The notes beneath the pieces are model-generated. The model did not search any database and had not been told where the DNA came from. It worked only from the letters and a program-made list of their open reading frames with translations. A stretch of DNA of 46,731 bases from contig JAFTQM010000046.1 of the NCBI GenBank assembly GCA_017462755.1, positions 1 to 46,731 of the forward strand, written 5' to 3'. Positions 1-8,931 of the stretch are shown here, in pieces. Made by a program: the position numbers and the translations under genes. The stretch's first letter is position 1; every line of letters starts with the position of its first letter. This DNA comes from Lachnospiraceae bacterium (GTDB lineage Bacteria > Bacillota > Clostridia > Lachnospirales > Lachnospiraceae).

Positions 1-47
1 GAGGACTGAAAATCCTCGTGTCACTGGTTCGATTCCGGTTCTGGGCA
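1..47 (+). tRNA. tRNA-Phe (GAA), 3' part only
   Basis: The window opens inside this tRNA. The anticodon stem-loop has the loop CTGAAAA (anticodon GAA), followed by the variable loop, a TTCGATT T-loop and the acceptor 3' strand ending CTGGGCA. The 5' half lies outside the window. It sits 37 bp upstream of tRNA-Lys in the same direction, so it is the end of a tRNA cluster. Confidence 0.9.
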
Positions 48-84
48 TTTGTTTTTTGTAATAAAACATTACAAGAGACATAAT

Positions 85-157
85 GGGACACTAGCTCAGT
101 CGGTAGAGCACTTGACTTTTAATCAAGTTGTCGCGGGTTCGATTCCCGCGTGTCTCA
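85..157 (+). tRNA. tRNA-Lys (TTT)
   Basis: Complete cloverleaf. The acceptor GGGACAC pairs with GTGTCTC (one G-U pair), the D arm contains AGCTCAGTCGGTAGAGC, the anticodon stem CTTGA/TCAAG encloses CTTTTAA (anticodon TTT), and the T arm is GCGGGTTCGATTCCCGC. The discriminator base is A and CCA is not encoded. A second lysine tRNA with anticodon CTT lies at 34.6 kb. Confidence 0.95.
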
Positions 158-162
158 TTGTA

Positions 163-204
163 GAAGCTGTTTCGAATGATATAAGTTCGAATACAGCTTT
201 TTTT
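163..204 (+). terminator. Rho-independent terminator of the tRNA cluster
   Basis: The arms around AAGCTGTTTCGAA and TTCGAATACAGCTT pair with a short loop and are followed by a run of seven T. It lies directly after tRNA-Lys. Confidence 0.8.
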
Positions 205-247
205 GTGTAAAAAGAAAGTAGATACAAAATAAATAGAAAAACTATTA

Positions 248-275
248 TTGCAACTTTGAAAATATCTGATATAAT
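248..275 (+). promoter_or_regulatory. SigA-type promoter of the GlsB-like gene
   Basis: TTGCAA at 248-253, a 16-bp spacer, then TATAAT at 270-275 preceded by TGA (extended -10). A 9-bp inverted repeat, AAAATATCT (259-267) and AGATATTTT (283-291), brackets the -10 box and could be an operator. Confidence 0.6.
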
Positions 276-309
276 AAAAGTAAGATATTTTCTAAAGGAG
301 GAAATAAAA

Positions 310-561
310 ATGGATACAATTATTGGAATCATTATTGACCTTATTGTAGGTGCAGCAGCTGGTTGGCTTGCAGGCAAAATTATGCACAGCGAAGGCAGTT
401 TACTTCGTAATGTCATCCTTGGTATCGTAGGTGGTGTTATTGGTAGTATCCTTTTAGGTATTATCGGAATCGGAGCAAGTGGTATCATTGGTGGTATTGT
501 GGTGTCTGTAATTGGTGCATGTGCATTAGTTGCATTGGTTCGTGCAATTACGAAGAAATAA
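310..561 (+). CDS. GlsB/YeaQ/YmgE family stress-response membrane protein
   Basis: 83-residue, very hydrophobic, glycine-rich protein with about three membrane segments. It has the family pattern of a GAAAGWLAGKI motif near residues 14-24 and glycine zippers (GIVGGVIGS, GASGIIGGIV). Members are small inner-membrane proteins linked to general stress; their biochemical role is unclear. The start at 310 was chosen over an upstream in-frame ATG at 256 because AAAGGAGG lies at the right distance and family members begin here. It is a single-gene unit, with its own promoter at 248-275 and a terminator at 581-643. Confidence 0.85.
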   Translation: MDTIIGIIIDLIVGAAAGWLAGKIMHSEGSLLRNVILGIVGGVIGSILLGIIGIGASGIIGGIVVSVIGACALVALVRAITKK

Positions 562-580
562 CAGATACGACGAAAAGAAT

Positions 581-643
581 AAAAAAGACTTCTCGAATTG
601 AGAGACGCATTGTCGTCCGCTCGTATTCCGGAAGTCTTTTTTG
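581..643. terminator. Bidirectional terminator
   Basis: AAAAAAGACTTC and GAAGTCTTTTTT form a stem around a loop of about 40 nt. It has a T-run on both strands, so it can end the GlsB-like gene (plus) and the convergent desulfidase gene (minus). Confidence 0.7.
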
Positions 644-675
644 TTTGGTTTTGTTGTATTGAAATTTGAGATTCT

Positions 676-1950
676 TTATATTTTCTGAATCATCATATGA
701 ATGATTTCCTGATCTGTTTCACGCATTCCTTCCCGTGCTAATGTTCCGACATTGCGGATGGTATTTTCAACACCCTTGGTTACGATACCTTCGCCATCAT
801 AAAACTGGGTTCCGTGCAGATACATCTGCATACCGAGAAGTCCGGCTTCTACTGAGGAAGCAATCTTTGCAGCGCAGCTTGCTTTGGCGCCGTCACAGAT
901 AACACCGGAATTGATGGCAATGGCATTTACGATAGTGTGCGCAATTTCACGGTAACGGCCGCCATAAAGATAAGTAATGCCTGCACCGGCACCGCAACCT
1001 GCACTGGTAGCACCGCAGTAAGCAGAGAGTCTGCCGATACCGGTTTTTAAATGAATGGTTACCAGATTGGCGATAATCAGTGCGCGATATAACATTTCCT
1101 CGGATACCTGAAGCTCCTTGGCGTAAACGATAACAGGGAGAGAAGCGGTAATGCCTTGGTTTCCGCTGCCGGAATTAATAACAACCGGAAGCTCACAACC
1201 GTTCATGCGGGCATCGGAGCCGGCGGCGGCCATGGCTTTTGCACGATTGTGGACAGTATTTCCATAGGAACGTAAAAGAATACGTCCGATTTGGGCGCCA
1301 TATGCATGCTCCAAGCCTTCTTCAGCAATGGCGGTATTATAATCAATTTGTCGTTTAAGAATATCACGAACATCATCCAGATTGGCTGCTTCCGCGAAAG
1401 CAACGATTTGCTCAACCGTAAGAAGATTGCGGTCGGTAGCATGGTTTTCGGTAGTACTTTCGTCCTCTTTATCGACAAGAACCTTACCATCCTTTTCGAT
1501 GCGGATGACGTTGGTATGATAGCCGGAAATCCGGGTATATGAGGTATGTTCTCCGGCAATAATACGAATACCAATATCAAAGATACATCCGGACTGAGAT
1601 TCAGAAATAGTAAATTCCGTGTGATTCAAGTAATCGGAAATCTGAGTAATCTGCTCCGGTGTTACGTCGGCAATAACCTCCAATTCTTTTTTGGCATTTC
1701 CGGCAACGATGCCGGCGGCGGCAGAAGCAGCAATACCCTTTAGACCGCCGGTGTTTGGTACGACAACGCTTTTTACATTTTTAACAATATTTCCACTTAC
1801 GGTCAGTTCTACGCGCTCCGGCAGAGCACCGAGCGTATCTCTGGCAATCGCAGCAGCATAGGCTACAGCAATCGGTTCGGTACAGCCCATTGCGGGTACC
1901 AGCTCTTCTTTTAGTATATTAACATATGATTGATATAATGTATGTTCCAT
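676..1950 (-). CDS. L-cysteine desulfidase / L-serine dehydratase-like protein (CyuA/YhaM, UPF0597 family)
   Basis: 424-residue cytoplasmic protein of the UPF0597 family, whose characterised members (CyuA/YhaM, CdsB) are Fe-S enzymes that break down L-cysteine to pyruvate, ammonia and sulfide. Family features are visible. MGCTEPIAVAYAAA near residues 21-34 carries the first cluster Cys. SGSGNQGITASLP is in the middle, and CGATSAGCGAGAG and CDGAKASCAAK supply further conserved Cys near the C terminus. Length is normal and both ends look intact. It is monocistronic on the minus strand, with a promoter-like pair upstream (2002-2029). The substrate (cysteine or serine) cannot be fixed from sequence. 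Confidence 0.85.
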   Translation of the reverse strand: MEHTLYQSYVNILKEELVPAMGCTEPIAVAYAAAIARDTLGALPERVELTVSGNIVKNVKSVVVPNTGGLKGIAASAAAGIVAGNAKKELEVIADVTPEQITQISDYLNHTEFTISESQSGCIFDIGIRIIAGEHTSYTRISGYHTNVIRIEKDGKVLVDKEDESTTENHATDRNLLTVEQIVAFAEAANLDDVRDILKRQIDYNTAIAEEGLEHAYGAQIGRILLRSYGNTVHNRAKAMAAAGSDARMNGCELPVVINSGSGNQGITASLPVIVYAKELQVSEEMLYRALIIANLVTIHLKTGIGRLSAYCGATSAGCGAGAGITYLYGGRYREIAHTIVNAIAINSGVICDGAKASCAAKIASSVEAGLLGMQMYLHGTQFYDGEGIVTKGVENTIRNVGTLAREGMRETDQEIIHMMIQKI

Positions 1951-2001
1951 GTGTTTCCTCTTTCTAAAGATGTCGGTGTATGAACAGCTTTCTCTTTTTT
2001 G

Positions 2002-2029
2002 ATTCTAACATAATAGGAAAGAAATGCAA
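2002..2029 (-). promoter_or_regulatory. Candidate promoter of the desulfidase gene
   Basis: Read on the minus strand: TTGCAT, a 16-bp spacer, then TAGAAT preceded by TGT (extended -10). It lies about 50 bp upstream of the start codon. Confidence 0.45.
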
Positions 2030-2122
2030 GAGGAATTCAGCATTTTAGGGAGATTGACTTTGTTTGAAATCAATGCTAGGATAAGACAAGAAAGCAGAAT
2101 GATAGAAAGGTGGCAAGGCACG

Positions 2123-2866
2123 ATGGAGAAAATAGAGAAGTTAACAGAAATGCTGAGGGAGAGTAACAATATTGTATTTTTTGGTGGAGCCGGGGTGAGC
2201 ACAGCAAGCAATATACCGGATTTTCGTAGTTCAACGGGCTTGTTTAGCCAAAGGCTGAACCGGCAGTTTACACCGGAGCAGGCAGTGTCACACACCTTTT
2301 ATGTGCGTTATCCGGAAGAATTTTTTGATTTTTATAAGAAAAATCTGATATATCCGGAGGCACAGCCGAATGATTGTCATTTGGCACTCGCAAAGCTGGA
2401 GGAGATGGGAAAGCTGAAGGCAGTGGTAACGCAGAATATTGATGGACTGCATCAGGCAGCGGGCAGTAAGAAGGTATATGAACTGCATGGTTCCGTACAT
2501 CGCAATTATTGTGAGCGTTGTCACGCATTTTATGATGCAGCCTATGTGTTAGAGGCAGAGGATGTACCACATTGTACAGAGTGCGGCGGCAGAGTAAAAC
2601 CGGATGTGGTATTATATGAAGAAGGCTTGGATCAGGCGACGATAGAGGGCGCGGTAAATGCGATTGCGCAGGCGGATATGCTGATTATCGGAGGTACTTC
2701 CCTGGTGGTGTATCCGGCAGCCGGATTGATTCAGTATTTTCGTGGGAAGCATTTGGTGTTGATTAATAAGAGTGAAACGTCGGCAGACCGTAAGGCAGAG
2801 TTAGTAATTAATGATGATATTGCGAAGGTAATGAGAGAAGCAGTAGAACTGCTTGTAAAAAAATAA
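2123..2866 (+). CDS. NAD-dependent protein deacylase, Sir2 family
   Basis: 247-residue sirtuin that removes acetyl or other acyl groups from lysines using NAD. The Rossmann NAD motif GAGVSTASNIPDFR is at 22-35, QNIDGLH at 104-110, and the catalytic His of LHGSVH is at 122. Four zinc Cys (130, 133, 151, 154) form two CxxC pairs. The GGTSLVVYPAAGL segment contacts NAD. The frame is open further upstream (ATG at 2024 and 2099), but family members begin at MEKIEKL-type sequence and an AGGTGG site precedes the chosen ATG. It is followed 89 bp later by the DUF89 gene. Confidence 0.88.
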   Translation: MEKIEKLTEMLRESNNIVFFGGAGVSTASNIPDFRSSTGLFSQRLNRQFTPEQAVSHTFYVRYPEEFFDFYKKNLIYPEAQPNDCHLALAKLEEMGKLKAVVTQNIDGLHQAAGSKKVYELHGSVHRNYCERCHAFYDAAYVLEAEDVPHCTECGGRVKPDVVLYEEGLDQATIEGAVNAIAQADMLIIGGTSLVVYPAAGLIQYFRGKHLVLINKSETSADRKAELVINDDIAKVMREAVELLVKK

Positions 2867-2955
2867 TCAGACAGGCACCGGGAAAGCTTATTGTAAAAGA
2901 GTGTGGGATACCCGGAGCAATTTAGTATAGCAAGAAGCGAAACGGAGAATTAGAA

Positions 2956-3756
2956 ATGGAACAGAACACACAGGTAAAGCGGCTGCGTTCGGAATGTCTT
3001 AGCTGCTTATTGAATAAATATATGGAGCGCTGTCCTGAGGGCTTGGACGATGAATCTCGTCTGACCTATATGCAGATAGTATTCCGGGAATTGGCAGATG
3101 CAGAATGGGAGGTTGGCGGACCGGTGCTGATACACCGGATTTATCGAAAGCTGTTTGAGCGATTCGGGTTTGAAGAGGACTATTCTTCTATTAAAACACA
3201 TTTTAATACGCTGATGATGAAACAGGAGCCGTTGGTTGAGGCAGAGCTGTCCAAAGCACAGGAGCCGCTTCGGTTGGCAATTCAGTATTCCCTGATTGGA
3301 AATTATATTGATTTTGGGGCGTTAGATAGTGTTGAAGAGGAGAAGCTGGCACAAATGCTTCTCGATGCAGATAACATCGCAGTGGATGCAGAGGAATATG
3401 AGGCGCTGAAAGAAGATTTAAGAAAGGCAAAGCGACTGGTATATCTGACGGATAATTGTGGTGAAATCGTAATGGACAAGCTATTAATAAGACAGATACA
3501 AAAGCTGTATCCGGAGTGTGAGGTTACCGTTATTGTGCGAGGCAGTGAGGTACTGAATGATGCTACCAGAGAGGATGCAGAACAAATTGGGCTAACGGAT
3601 ATGGTGCGTGTCATCGGCAATGGAAACGGTATTGCAGGTACTTGGCTGCCGGAGGTTTCAAAAGAAGCAAGAGAAGAAATCGAGGCAGCAGATGTAATTT
3701 TGGCAAAGGGACAGGCGAATTTTGAAACATTGCGCAGATGCGGAAAGAATATTTAG
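2956..3756 (+). CDS. DUF89 / ARMT1-like damage-control phosphatase, cut short by an in-frame TAG
   Basis: 266-residue product resembling the DUF89 family of metal-dependent phosphatases proposed to clear damaged phosphometabolites. An N-terminal Cys pair (ECLSCLLNKY) and the core TDNCGEIVMDKLLI at about 171-184 fit the family; the Asp-Asn pair is the usual metal and phosphate site. It ends abruptly at GQANFETLRRCGKNI. Directly after the TAG at 3754-3756 the same frame stays open for 29 codons, reading YLFLCKCAVFAKSFGVPKFT and on to TAA at 3844-3846. That looks like the normal family C terminus with TAG in place of a Tyr codon. The gene is therefore either a recent nonsense mutant, a sequencing error, or read through; the intact gene would span 2956-3846 (296 residues). 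Confidence 0.75.
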   Translation: MEQNTQVKRLRSECLSCLLNKYMERCPEGLDDESRLTYMQIVFRELADAEWEVGGPVLIHRIYRKLFERFGFEEDYSSIKTHFNTLMMKQEPLVEAELSKAQEPLRLAIQYSLIGNYIDFGALDSVEEEKLAQMLLDADNIAVDAEEYEALKEDLRKAKRLVYLTDNCGEIVMDKLLIRQIQKLYPECEVTVIVRGSEVLNDATREDAEQIGLTDMVRVIGNGNGIAGTWLPEVSKEAREEIEAADVILAKGQANFETLRRCGKNI

Positions 3757-3915
3757 TATCTGTTTTTGTGTAAGTGTGCTGTGTTTGCAAAGAGCTTTGG
3801 AGTGCCGAAATTTACCGGAATGCTGATAAATGATAGAAAATGCTAAGAATTTTTTTGAAATAGCATAATCTGCACGAAAAACAGCTATATTCCACTTGCG
3901 AAATTGAGCAATTTG

Positions 3916-3963
3916 TAGTATATTTAGAATAGATAAAAATATTTTACGGTTGTGTAAAATATT
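3916..3963 (+). promoter_or_regulatory. Promoter/operator region upstream of fsa
   Basis: A weak -10-like TAGAAT lies at 3925-3930. A perfect 10-bp inverted repeat (AATATTTTAC at 3938-3947, GTAAAATATT at 3954-3963, 6-nt loop) follows just downstream. The position, 36 bp before the start codon, suits an operator or a 5' leader hairpin. No regulator can be named. Confidence 0.35.
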
Positions 3964-3998
3964 CAATAGTAAACTAAACCATTTAAGGAGGATTTACC

Positions 3999-4652
3999 AT
4001 GAAATTTTTTATCGACACAGCGAATGTAGAGGACATTAAGAAGGCAAATGATATGGGTGTTATTTGCGGTGTTACCACAAACCCATCTTTGATTGCAAAA
4101 GAGGGTAGAGATTTCAACGAGGTTATCAAGGAGATTACTTCTGTCGTAGACGGTCCAATCAGCGGTGAAGTAAAGGCTACGACAGTAGATGCAGAGGGCA
4201 TGATTAAGGAAGGCCGCGAAATCGCTGCAATCCATCCAAATATGGTAGTAAAGATTCCTATGACCGTAGAAGGCTTAAAGGCTGTAAAGGTGCTTGCTGC
4301 TGAGGGTATCAAGACCAACGTGACTCTGATTTTCTCCGCAAATCAGGCATTATTAGCTGCAAGAGCAGGTGCTACTTATGTATCTCCATTCCTTGGTCGT
4401 TTGGACGATATTTCCACACCGGGTATTGATTTAATCCGTACTATTTCTGAGATTTTTGCAATCTATGATTTGGACACTGAGATTATTGCAGCAAGTGTTC
4501 GTAATCCAATCCACATTACAGACTGTGCTTTAGCAGGAGCTCATATTGCTACCGTACCTTATGGTGTAATCGAGCAGTGCACCAAGCATCCGTTAACCGA
4601 TCAGGGTATCGAGAAGTTCCGCAAGGATTACGAGGCAGTATTCGGTAAGTAA
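3999..4652 (+). CDS. fsa: Fructose-6-phosphate aldolase / transaldolase-like protein
   Basis: 217-residue member of the short transaldolase (TalC/Fsa) group, about the usual 214-220 residues. These are TIM-barrel class I aldolases acting as transaldolase or fructose-6-phosphate aldolase. The Schiff-base Lys is K85 in [17 protein letters not shown] at the N terminus and [13 protein letters not shown] at 24-36 are classic. [18 protein letters not shown] and PFLGRLDDI mark the phosphate-binding side. The start has AAGGAGG at good distance. It lies 83 bp upstream of transketolase, so the two non-oxidative pentose phosphate enzymes are probably co-expressed. Which activity dominates is not decided by sequence. 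Confidence 0.9.
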   Translation: MKFFIDTANVEDIKKANDMGVICGVTTNPSLIAKEGRDFNEVIKEITSVVDGPISGEVKATTVDAEGMIKEGREIAAIHPNMVVKIPMTVEGLKAVKVLAAEGIKTNVTLIFSANQALLAARAGATYVSPFLGRLDDISTPGIDLIRTISEIFAIYDLDTEIIAASVRNPIHITDCALAGAHIATVPYGVIEQCTKHPLTDQGIEKFRKDYEAVFGK

Positions 4653-4735
4653 TTGATAAGTTATAATGATATCGTGAGGGTTTGCAAGCGTCCCTTCGTT
4701 AGAATGAAAAAATTCCACAAAACAGGAGGACAATT

Positions 4736-6718
4736 ATGAGCAATATTGATACCATGTCTGTAAATGCCATCCGTGTACTGGCAGCAGACGCCGTACAGAA
4801 GGCAAAATCCGGACATCCGGGACTTCCGCTGGGTAGTGCAGCGGCAGCATATGAGTTATGGGCAAAGCACATGAAGCACAATCCGGCAAATCCGGACTGG
4901 GCTGACAGAGACCGCTTCATCCTTTCCGGTGGACACGGTTCTACTCTGTTATATTCCCTGCTTCATTTATTCGGATATGGTCTGACCAAGGAAGATTTGA
5001 TGCAGTTCCGTCAGTTGGATTCTCTGACACCGGGTCATCCGGAGTATCGTCATACCAAGGGTGTAGAGGCTACGACCGGACCTCTTGGTGCAGGTATGGG
5101 TATGGCAGTAGGTATGGCTATGGCAGAGGCACATCTGGCAGCAAAGTTCAACAAGGAAGGTTATCCGGTAGTTGACCACTATACCTATGTACTTGGCGGC
5201 GACGGCTGTATGATGGAGGGTATCTCCTCTGAAGCATTCTCTTTGGCAGGTACGTTGGGACTTAGCAAGTTAATCGTTCTGTACGATTCCAACCAGATTT
5301 CCATCGAGGGAAGCACAGATATCGCCTTCACTGAGGATGTACAGAAGAGATTTGAGGCATTTGGTTTCCAGACTCTTGTAGTAGAGGATGGTAATAATCT
5401 TGAGGAAATCGGTAAGGCAATCGAGGCTGCAAAGGCAGACAAGACCAGACCTTCCATGATTACCATTAAGACTCAGATTGGTTACGGCTGTCCGGCAAAG
5501 CAGGGCAAGGCCAGTGCACATGGTGGGCCTCTGGGTGATGAGAACGTAGCAGCATTGAAGGAAAACTTAGGCTGGCCATCCCAAGAAGCGTTCTTTGTAC
5601 CGGATGAGGTATATGCAAATTACAACGCAATTTCCGCAGATTTGGCAAAGGCTGAGGATGCTTGGAATAAGATGTTCGCAGAGTACTGCGAGAAGTTCCC
5701 TGAGATGAAGAAGGCTTGGGATGAGGAGTTTGACCTTGATATCGCAAAGGCCCTCATTGATGATGAAGCTTTCTGGGCATATGAGGACAAGCCGGAAGCT
5801 ACCCGTAATCTTTCCGGTGTGGTTATTAACCGCTTAAAGGATAAAGTGCCGGGCATGATTGGTGGTGCAGCTGACCTTTCTCCCTCGACCAAGACCTATA
5901 TGAAAGATATGGGAGATTTCTCGAAGGACGATTACACCGGCAGAAACCTGCATTTTGGTGTACGTGAGCTTGCAATGGCAGCAATCGGAAACGGTATGAC
6001 GCTGCATGGTTTGCGTGCGTTCGTTTCTACCTTCTTTGTATTTAGTGATTATGTAAAGCCGATGGCAAGACTTTCTTCCATCATGAGAATTCCTACTACC
6101 TATGTACTGACACATGACAGTATCGGTGTAGGTGAGGACGGACCGACCCATGAGCCAATCGAGCAGCTGGCTATGCTTCGTTCCATGCCGAATTTCCATA
6201 TATTCCGTCCGGCAGATGCTACTGAGACGATTGCAGCATGGTATTCCGCAATTACCTCTAAGGAAACTCCTACGGCACTCGTTCTGACTCGTCAGAATCT
6301 GCCGCAGTTAGCAGGTTCCTCCAAGGAAGCATTAAAGGGTGCTTACATTCTGGAAGATTCCACAAAGGAAACTCCGGATGCAATCATCATTGCTACCGGT
6401 TCTGAGGTATCTCTGGCAGTAGAAGCAAAGGCTGAGCTGGCAAAGGAAGGCGTAGATGTTCGCGTTGTTTCCATGCCATGTATGGATTTGTTCGAGGAGC
6501 AGTCCGCAGAGTACAAGGAGTCCGTACTTCCAAAGGCAGTGCGTGCAAGAGTAGCGGTAGAGGCTCTCATTGATTACGGCTGGGGCAAGTATGTAGGTTT
6601 GGATGGAAAGACCTTGACGATGACCGGTTTCGGTGCTTCTGCACCTGCAGCAACTCTGTTCAAGAAGTTCGGCTTCACCACAGAGAACGTAGTGGCAGCA
6701 GTAAAGGATGTACTGTAA
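4736..6718 (+). CDS. tkt: Transketolase
   Basis: 660 residues, full length. It is thiamine-diphosphate-dependent and transfers two-carbon units between sugar phosphates in the pentose phosphate pathway. The N-terminal domain shows [26 protein letters not shown] and the ThDP/metal motif [14 protein letters not shown] followed by [11 protein letters not shown]. The pyrimidine domain carries [14 protein letters not shown] with the catalytic Glu. [20 protein letters not shown] and the C-terminal domain GFGASAPA are also present. An AGGAGG site precedes ATG. It lies downstream of fsa in the same direction with no terminator in between. Confidence 0.97.
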   Translation: MSNIDTMSVNAIRVLAADAVQKAKSGHPGLPLGSAAAAYELWAKHMKHNPANPDWADRDRFILSGGHGSTLLYSLLHLFGYGLTKEDLMQFRQLDSLTPGHPEYRHTKGVEATTGPLGAGMGMAVGMAMAEAHLAAKFNKEGYPVVDHYTYVLGGDGCMMEGISSEAFSLAGTLGLSKLIVLYDSNQISIEGSTDIAFTEDVQKRFEAFGFQTLVVEDGNNLEEIGKAIEAAKADKTRPSMITIKTQIGYGCPAKQGKASAHGGPLGDENVAALKENLGWPSQEAFFVPDEVYANYNAISADLAKAEDAWNKMFAEYCEKFPEMKKAWDEEFDLDIAKALIDDEAFWAYEDKPEATRNLSGVVINRLKDKVPGMIGGAADLSPSTKTYMKDMGDFSKDDYTGRNLHFGVRELAMAAIGNGMTLHGLRAFVSTFFVFSDYVKPMARLSSIMRIPTTYVLTHDSIGVGEDGPTHEPIEQLAMLRSMPNFHIFRPADATETIAAWYSAITSKETPTALVLTRQNLPQLAGSSKEALKGAYILEDSTKETPDAIIIATGSEVSLAVEAKAELAKEGVDVRVVSMPCMDLFEEQSAEYKESVLPKAVRARVAVEALIDYGWGKYVGLDGKTLTMTGFGASAPAATLFKKFGFTTENVVAAVKDVL

Positions 6719-6752
6719 TATCAAAATGAAACGGAAAAACAGATAAAAATAA

Positions 6753-6793
6753 GGAGCGCTCCACATCCGTGAATACCAGATGTGGAGTGTTCC
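6753..6793 (+). promoter_or_regulatory. 15-bp inverted repeat in the leader before the Na/Pi transporter
   Basis: GGAGCGCTCCACATC and GATGTGGAGTGTTCC pair fully at the RNA level with two G-U pairs and an 11-nt loop. No T-run follows, so it is not a standard terminator. It may act as an mRNA stability or regulatory hairpin between tkt and the transporter gene. Confidence 0.4.
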
Positions 6794-6875
6794 ACTATAC
6801 GAAACATTGCTTGCGACAGATGAAGAGGGGACCGGAGTCGGAGCAGGAAAGCATGAATGTACAGGAGAATACCAA

Positions 6876-8684
6876 ATGGATATTTTTGATGTTTTAACCT
6901 TAATTTGTGGACTTGCCCTTTTCCTTTACGGAATGGATGTAATGGGCGCAGCACTCAAGAAGAGTGCCGGGCGAAAATTGAAAGTGATACTTGGCAATCT
7001 GACCTCTAATAAATTCAAAGGATTTTTGTTAGGTCTGGGTGTAACGGCTGTTATTCAATCATCATCTGCAACGACAGTAATGGTGGTAGGTTTTGTTAAT
7101 TCAGGTACGATGACGCTTGCGCAGGCAATTGGCGTTATCATGGGTGCCAATGTCGGTACGGCAGTAACGGCTTGGATTACCGGTTTAAATGGTATCGGTG
7201 GTGGTGCGGCAGAAGCAGCGGAGTGGCTGAAGTGGTTAAAGCCGGATTCCTGGATGCCTATTTTGGCACTGATTGGTATCTGCTTTTTAATGTTCTCAAA
7301 GAAGGACAAGAAAAAGGATATTGGTACGATTCTTTTGGGCTTTGCGGTACTGATGGTAGGTATGGAGACCATGTCTGGTGCGGTAAGCGGTTTGAAGGAA
7401 AGCCCGGAGTTTCATGAGATTTTGCTTTTGTTTAACAACCCATTCTTAGGTGTACTGGCAGGTACGGTATTGACTGCGATTGTACAGTCTTCTTCTGCTT
7501 CGGTAGGTATTTTGCAGGCACTTTCCAGTACCGGTGTGATTACCTATAGTGCAGCAATGCCAATTATCATGGGTCAGAATATCGGTACCTGTGTAACGGC
7601 AATGTTGTCGTCGATTAGTGCGAATAAAAATGGCAAGAGAGCAGCATTAATACATCTGTATTTTAATATTATAGGTGTAATCCTATGGATGAGCTTGTAT
7701 TATCTGATAGGAGCGATTTTAAGTTCGACAAATACATTTGAGCTATTTAAGTTTGCAGAAGGAACTGTCATTGATATGTGGGGTATTGCTGCAATTCATA
7801 CGATATTTAAGATATTCTCCGTATGCTTGTTGATGCCGATTTCTTCCCTGCTTGAAAAGCTTGCGATGTTGACCATAAAGGGTTCGGATAAGGTAGGCGA
7901 TACCTTTACCGATATGTTAGATGAGCGTCTTTTGGATGCGCCTAGCGTAGCAATCGAGCGAAGCTATGAGGTAGCTGACCAGATGGCTACCCTTTCCTCT
8001 AAAGCAATTCAGCAGTCCATTACATTGCTTGATACCTATGATGATAAGATTGCACAGGAAATTCGTGAAATTGAGGATAAGGTCGATGTTTACGAAGATG
8101 TGCTTGGCTCTTATCTCGTAAAGCTTTCGTCAAGAAGTATGACGGAGGCAGACAGTCAGGAGGTTACCAAGCTCCTGTATATGATTGGAGATTTTGAGCG
8201 TATTTCCGACCATGCGGTAAATTTAGTGGAGTCTGCAGAAGAGCTGAAGGATAAGGGAATTGCGTTTTCTTCGGATGCGGTATCAGAGCTTTCCTCGATG
8301 TATGGTGCAGTGGATGAGATTGTACAGATGACAGAGGATTCCTTTATCAATCGCAATATGAAGAAGGCTCATATGGTAGAGCCTTTGGAGGATGTAGTGG
8401 ATTATCTGAAGGAGCAGCTTCGTCTTAGACATATCATCCGTATGCAGAAGGAAGAATGTACGATTGAGCATGGATTTATTCTTTCGGATATTCTGACTAA
8501 CTTAGAGCGTGTATCGGATCATTGCTCCAACGTGGCAAGCTGTCTGATTGAGATGTCCGAGCATGCGTCGTTGGATTTGCATGAATATATTCATACGGTA
8601 AGAGAGAAGGAAGTTGATTTTGATACCTTATACCGTGGTTATATGGCAAAATATGCGATTGCACCGATAAGCAAAGAAAAATAA
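6876..8684 (+). CDS. Na/Pi cotransporter family protein with C-terminal PhoU-like domain
   Basis: 602-residue membrane protein of the NptA/SLC34-like family, importing phosphate with sodium. Two inverted-repeat signatures, AVIQSSSATT and AIVQSSSASV, mark the two transport half-domains, each next to a GANVGT or GQNIGT turn. About eight to ten membrane segments fill residues 1-340. The last roughly 240 residues are charged and helical and fit a PhoU-like regulatory domain (ISDHAVNLVE and VSDHCSNVA repeats). The start at 6876 was preferred over 6780 because CAGGAG precedes it and the family N terminus (ALFLYGMDVMG) follows closely. Confidence 0.9.
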   Translation: MDIFDVLTLICGLALFLYGMDVMGAALKKSAGRKLKVILGNLTSNKFKGFLLGLGVTAVIQSSSATTVMVVGFVNSGTMTLAQAIGVIMGANVGTAVTAWITGLNGIGGGAAEAAEWLKWLKPDSWMPILALIGICFLMFSKKDKKKDIGTILLGFAVLMVGMETMSGAVSGLKESPEFHEILLLFNNPFLGVLAGTVLTAIVQSSSASVGILQALSSTGVITYSAAMPIIMGQNIGTCVTAMLSSISANKNGKRAALIHLYFNIIGVILWMSLYYLIGAILSSTNTFELFKFAEGTVIDMWGIAAIHTIFKIFSVCLLMPISSLLEKLAMLTIKGSDKVGDTFTDMLDERLLDAPSVAIERSYEVADQMATLSSKAIQQSITLLDTYDDKIAQEIREIEDKVDVYEDVLGSYLVKLSSRSMTEADSQEVTKLLYMIGDFERISDHAVNLVESAEELKDKGIAFSSDAVSELSSMYGAVDEIVQMTEDSFINRNMKKAHMVEPLEDVVDYLKEQLRLRHIIRMQKEECTIEHGFILSDILTNLERVSDHCSNVASCLIEMSEHASLDLHEYIHTVREKEVDFDTLYRGYMAKYAIAPISKEK

Positions 8685-8697
8685 TGAACAGTAATAG

Positions 8698-8726
8698 GAG
8701 AGAGATTCGAAAGAGTCTCTCTCTTT
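8698..8726 (+). terminator. Weak hairpin terminator after the Na/Pi transporter gene
   Basis: GAGAGAGA and TCTCTCTC form a stem around a 10-nt loop, followed by only three T. It separates the transporter from the ABC operon promoter. Confidence 0.5.
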
Positions 8727-8771
8727 GAAATTTCATTCTGCAAAATTTGAAAACTTTACAGTAAGAAATTA

Positions 8772-8800
8772 TTGACGTTATGCGCAAATTACTTTATAAT
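8772..8800 (+). promoter_or_regulatory. Strong SigA-type promoter of the ABC importer operon
   Basis: TTGACG at 8772-8777, a 17-bp spacer and a perfect TATAAT at 8795-8800. The leader to the start codon is about 125 nt and shows no T-box or known riboswitch pattern. Confidence 0.8.
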
Positions 8801-8931
8801 ATGTAAATAGCAAAATGAATTTATCGCTTTAAAGCGTTTGCTTATTGCATTGACTCAGTAAAAGGAATGTAGATATGACACTGGCTTTGAAAGGAAGCAA
8901 AAAAGGAAAAGCGAAAAGAATGGAGGATAAT

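Noticed and set aside
5834-6766. Long reverse frames under transketolase
   Set aside because: Shadows of a strongly conserved gene; no ribosome sites or domain features.
8801-8931. T-box leader before the TrpX-like importer
   Set aside because: No T-box sequence or long leader structure; the 5' region is about 125 nt with only one small stem.
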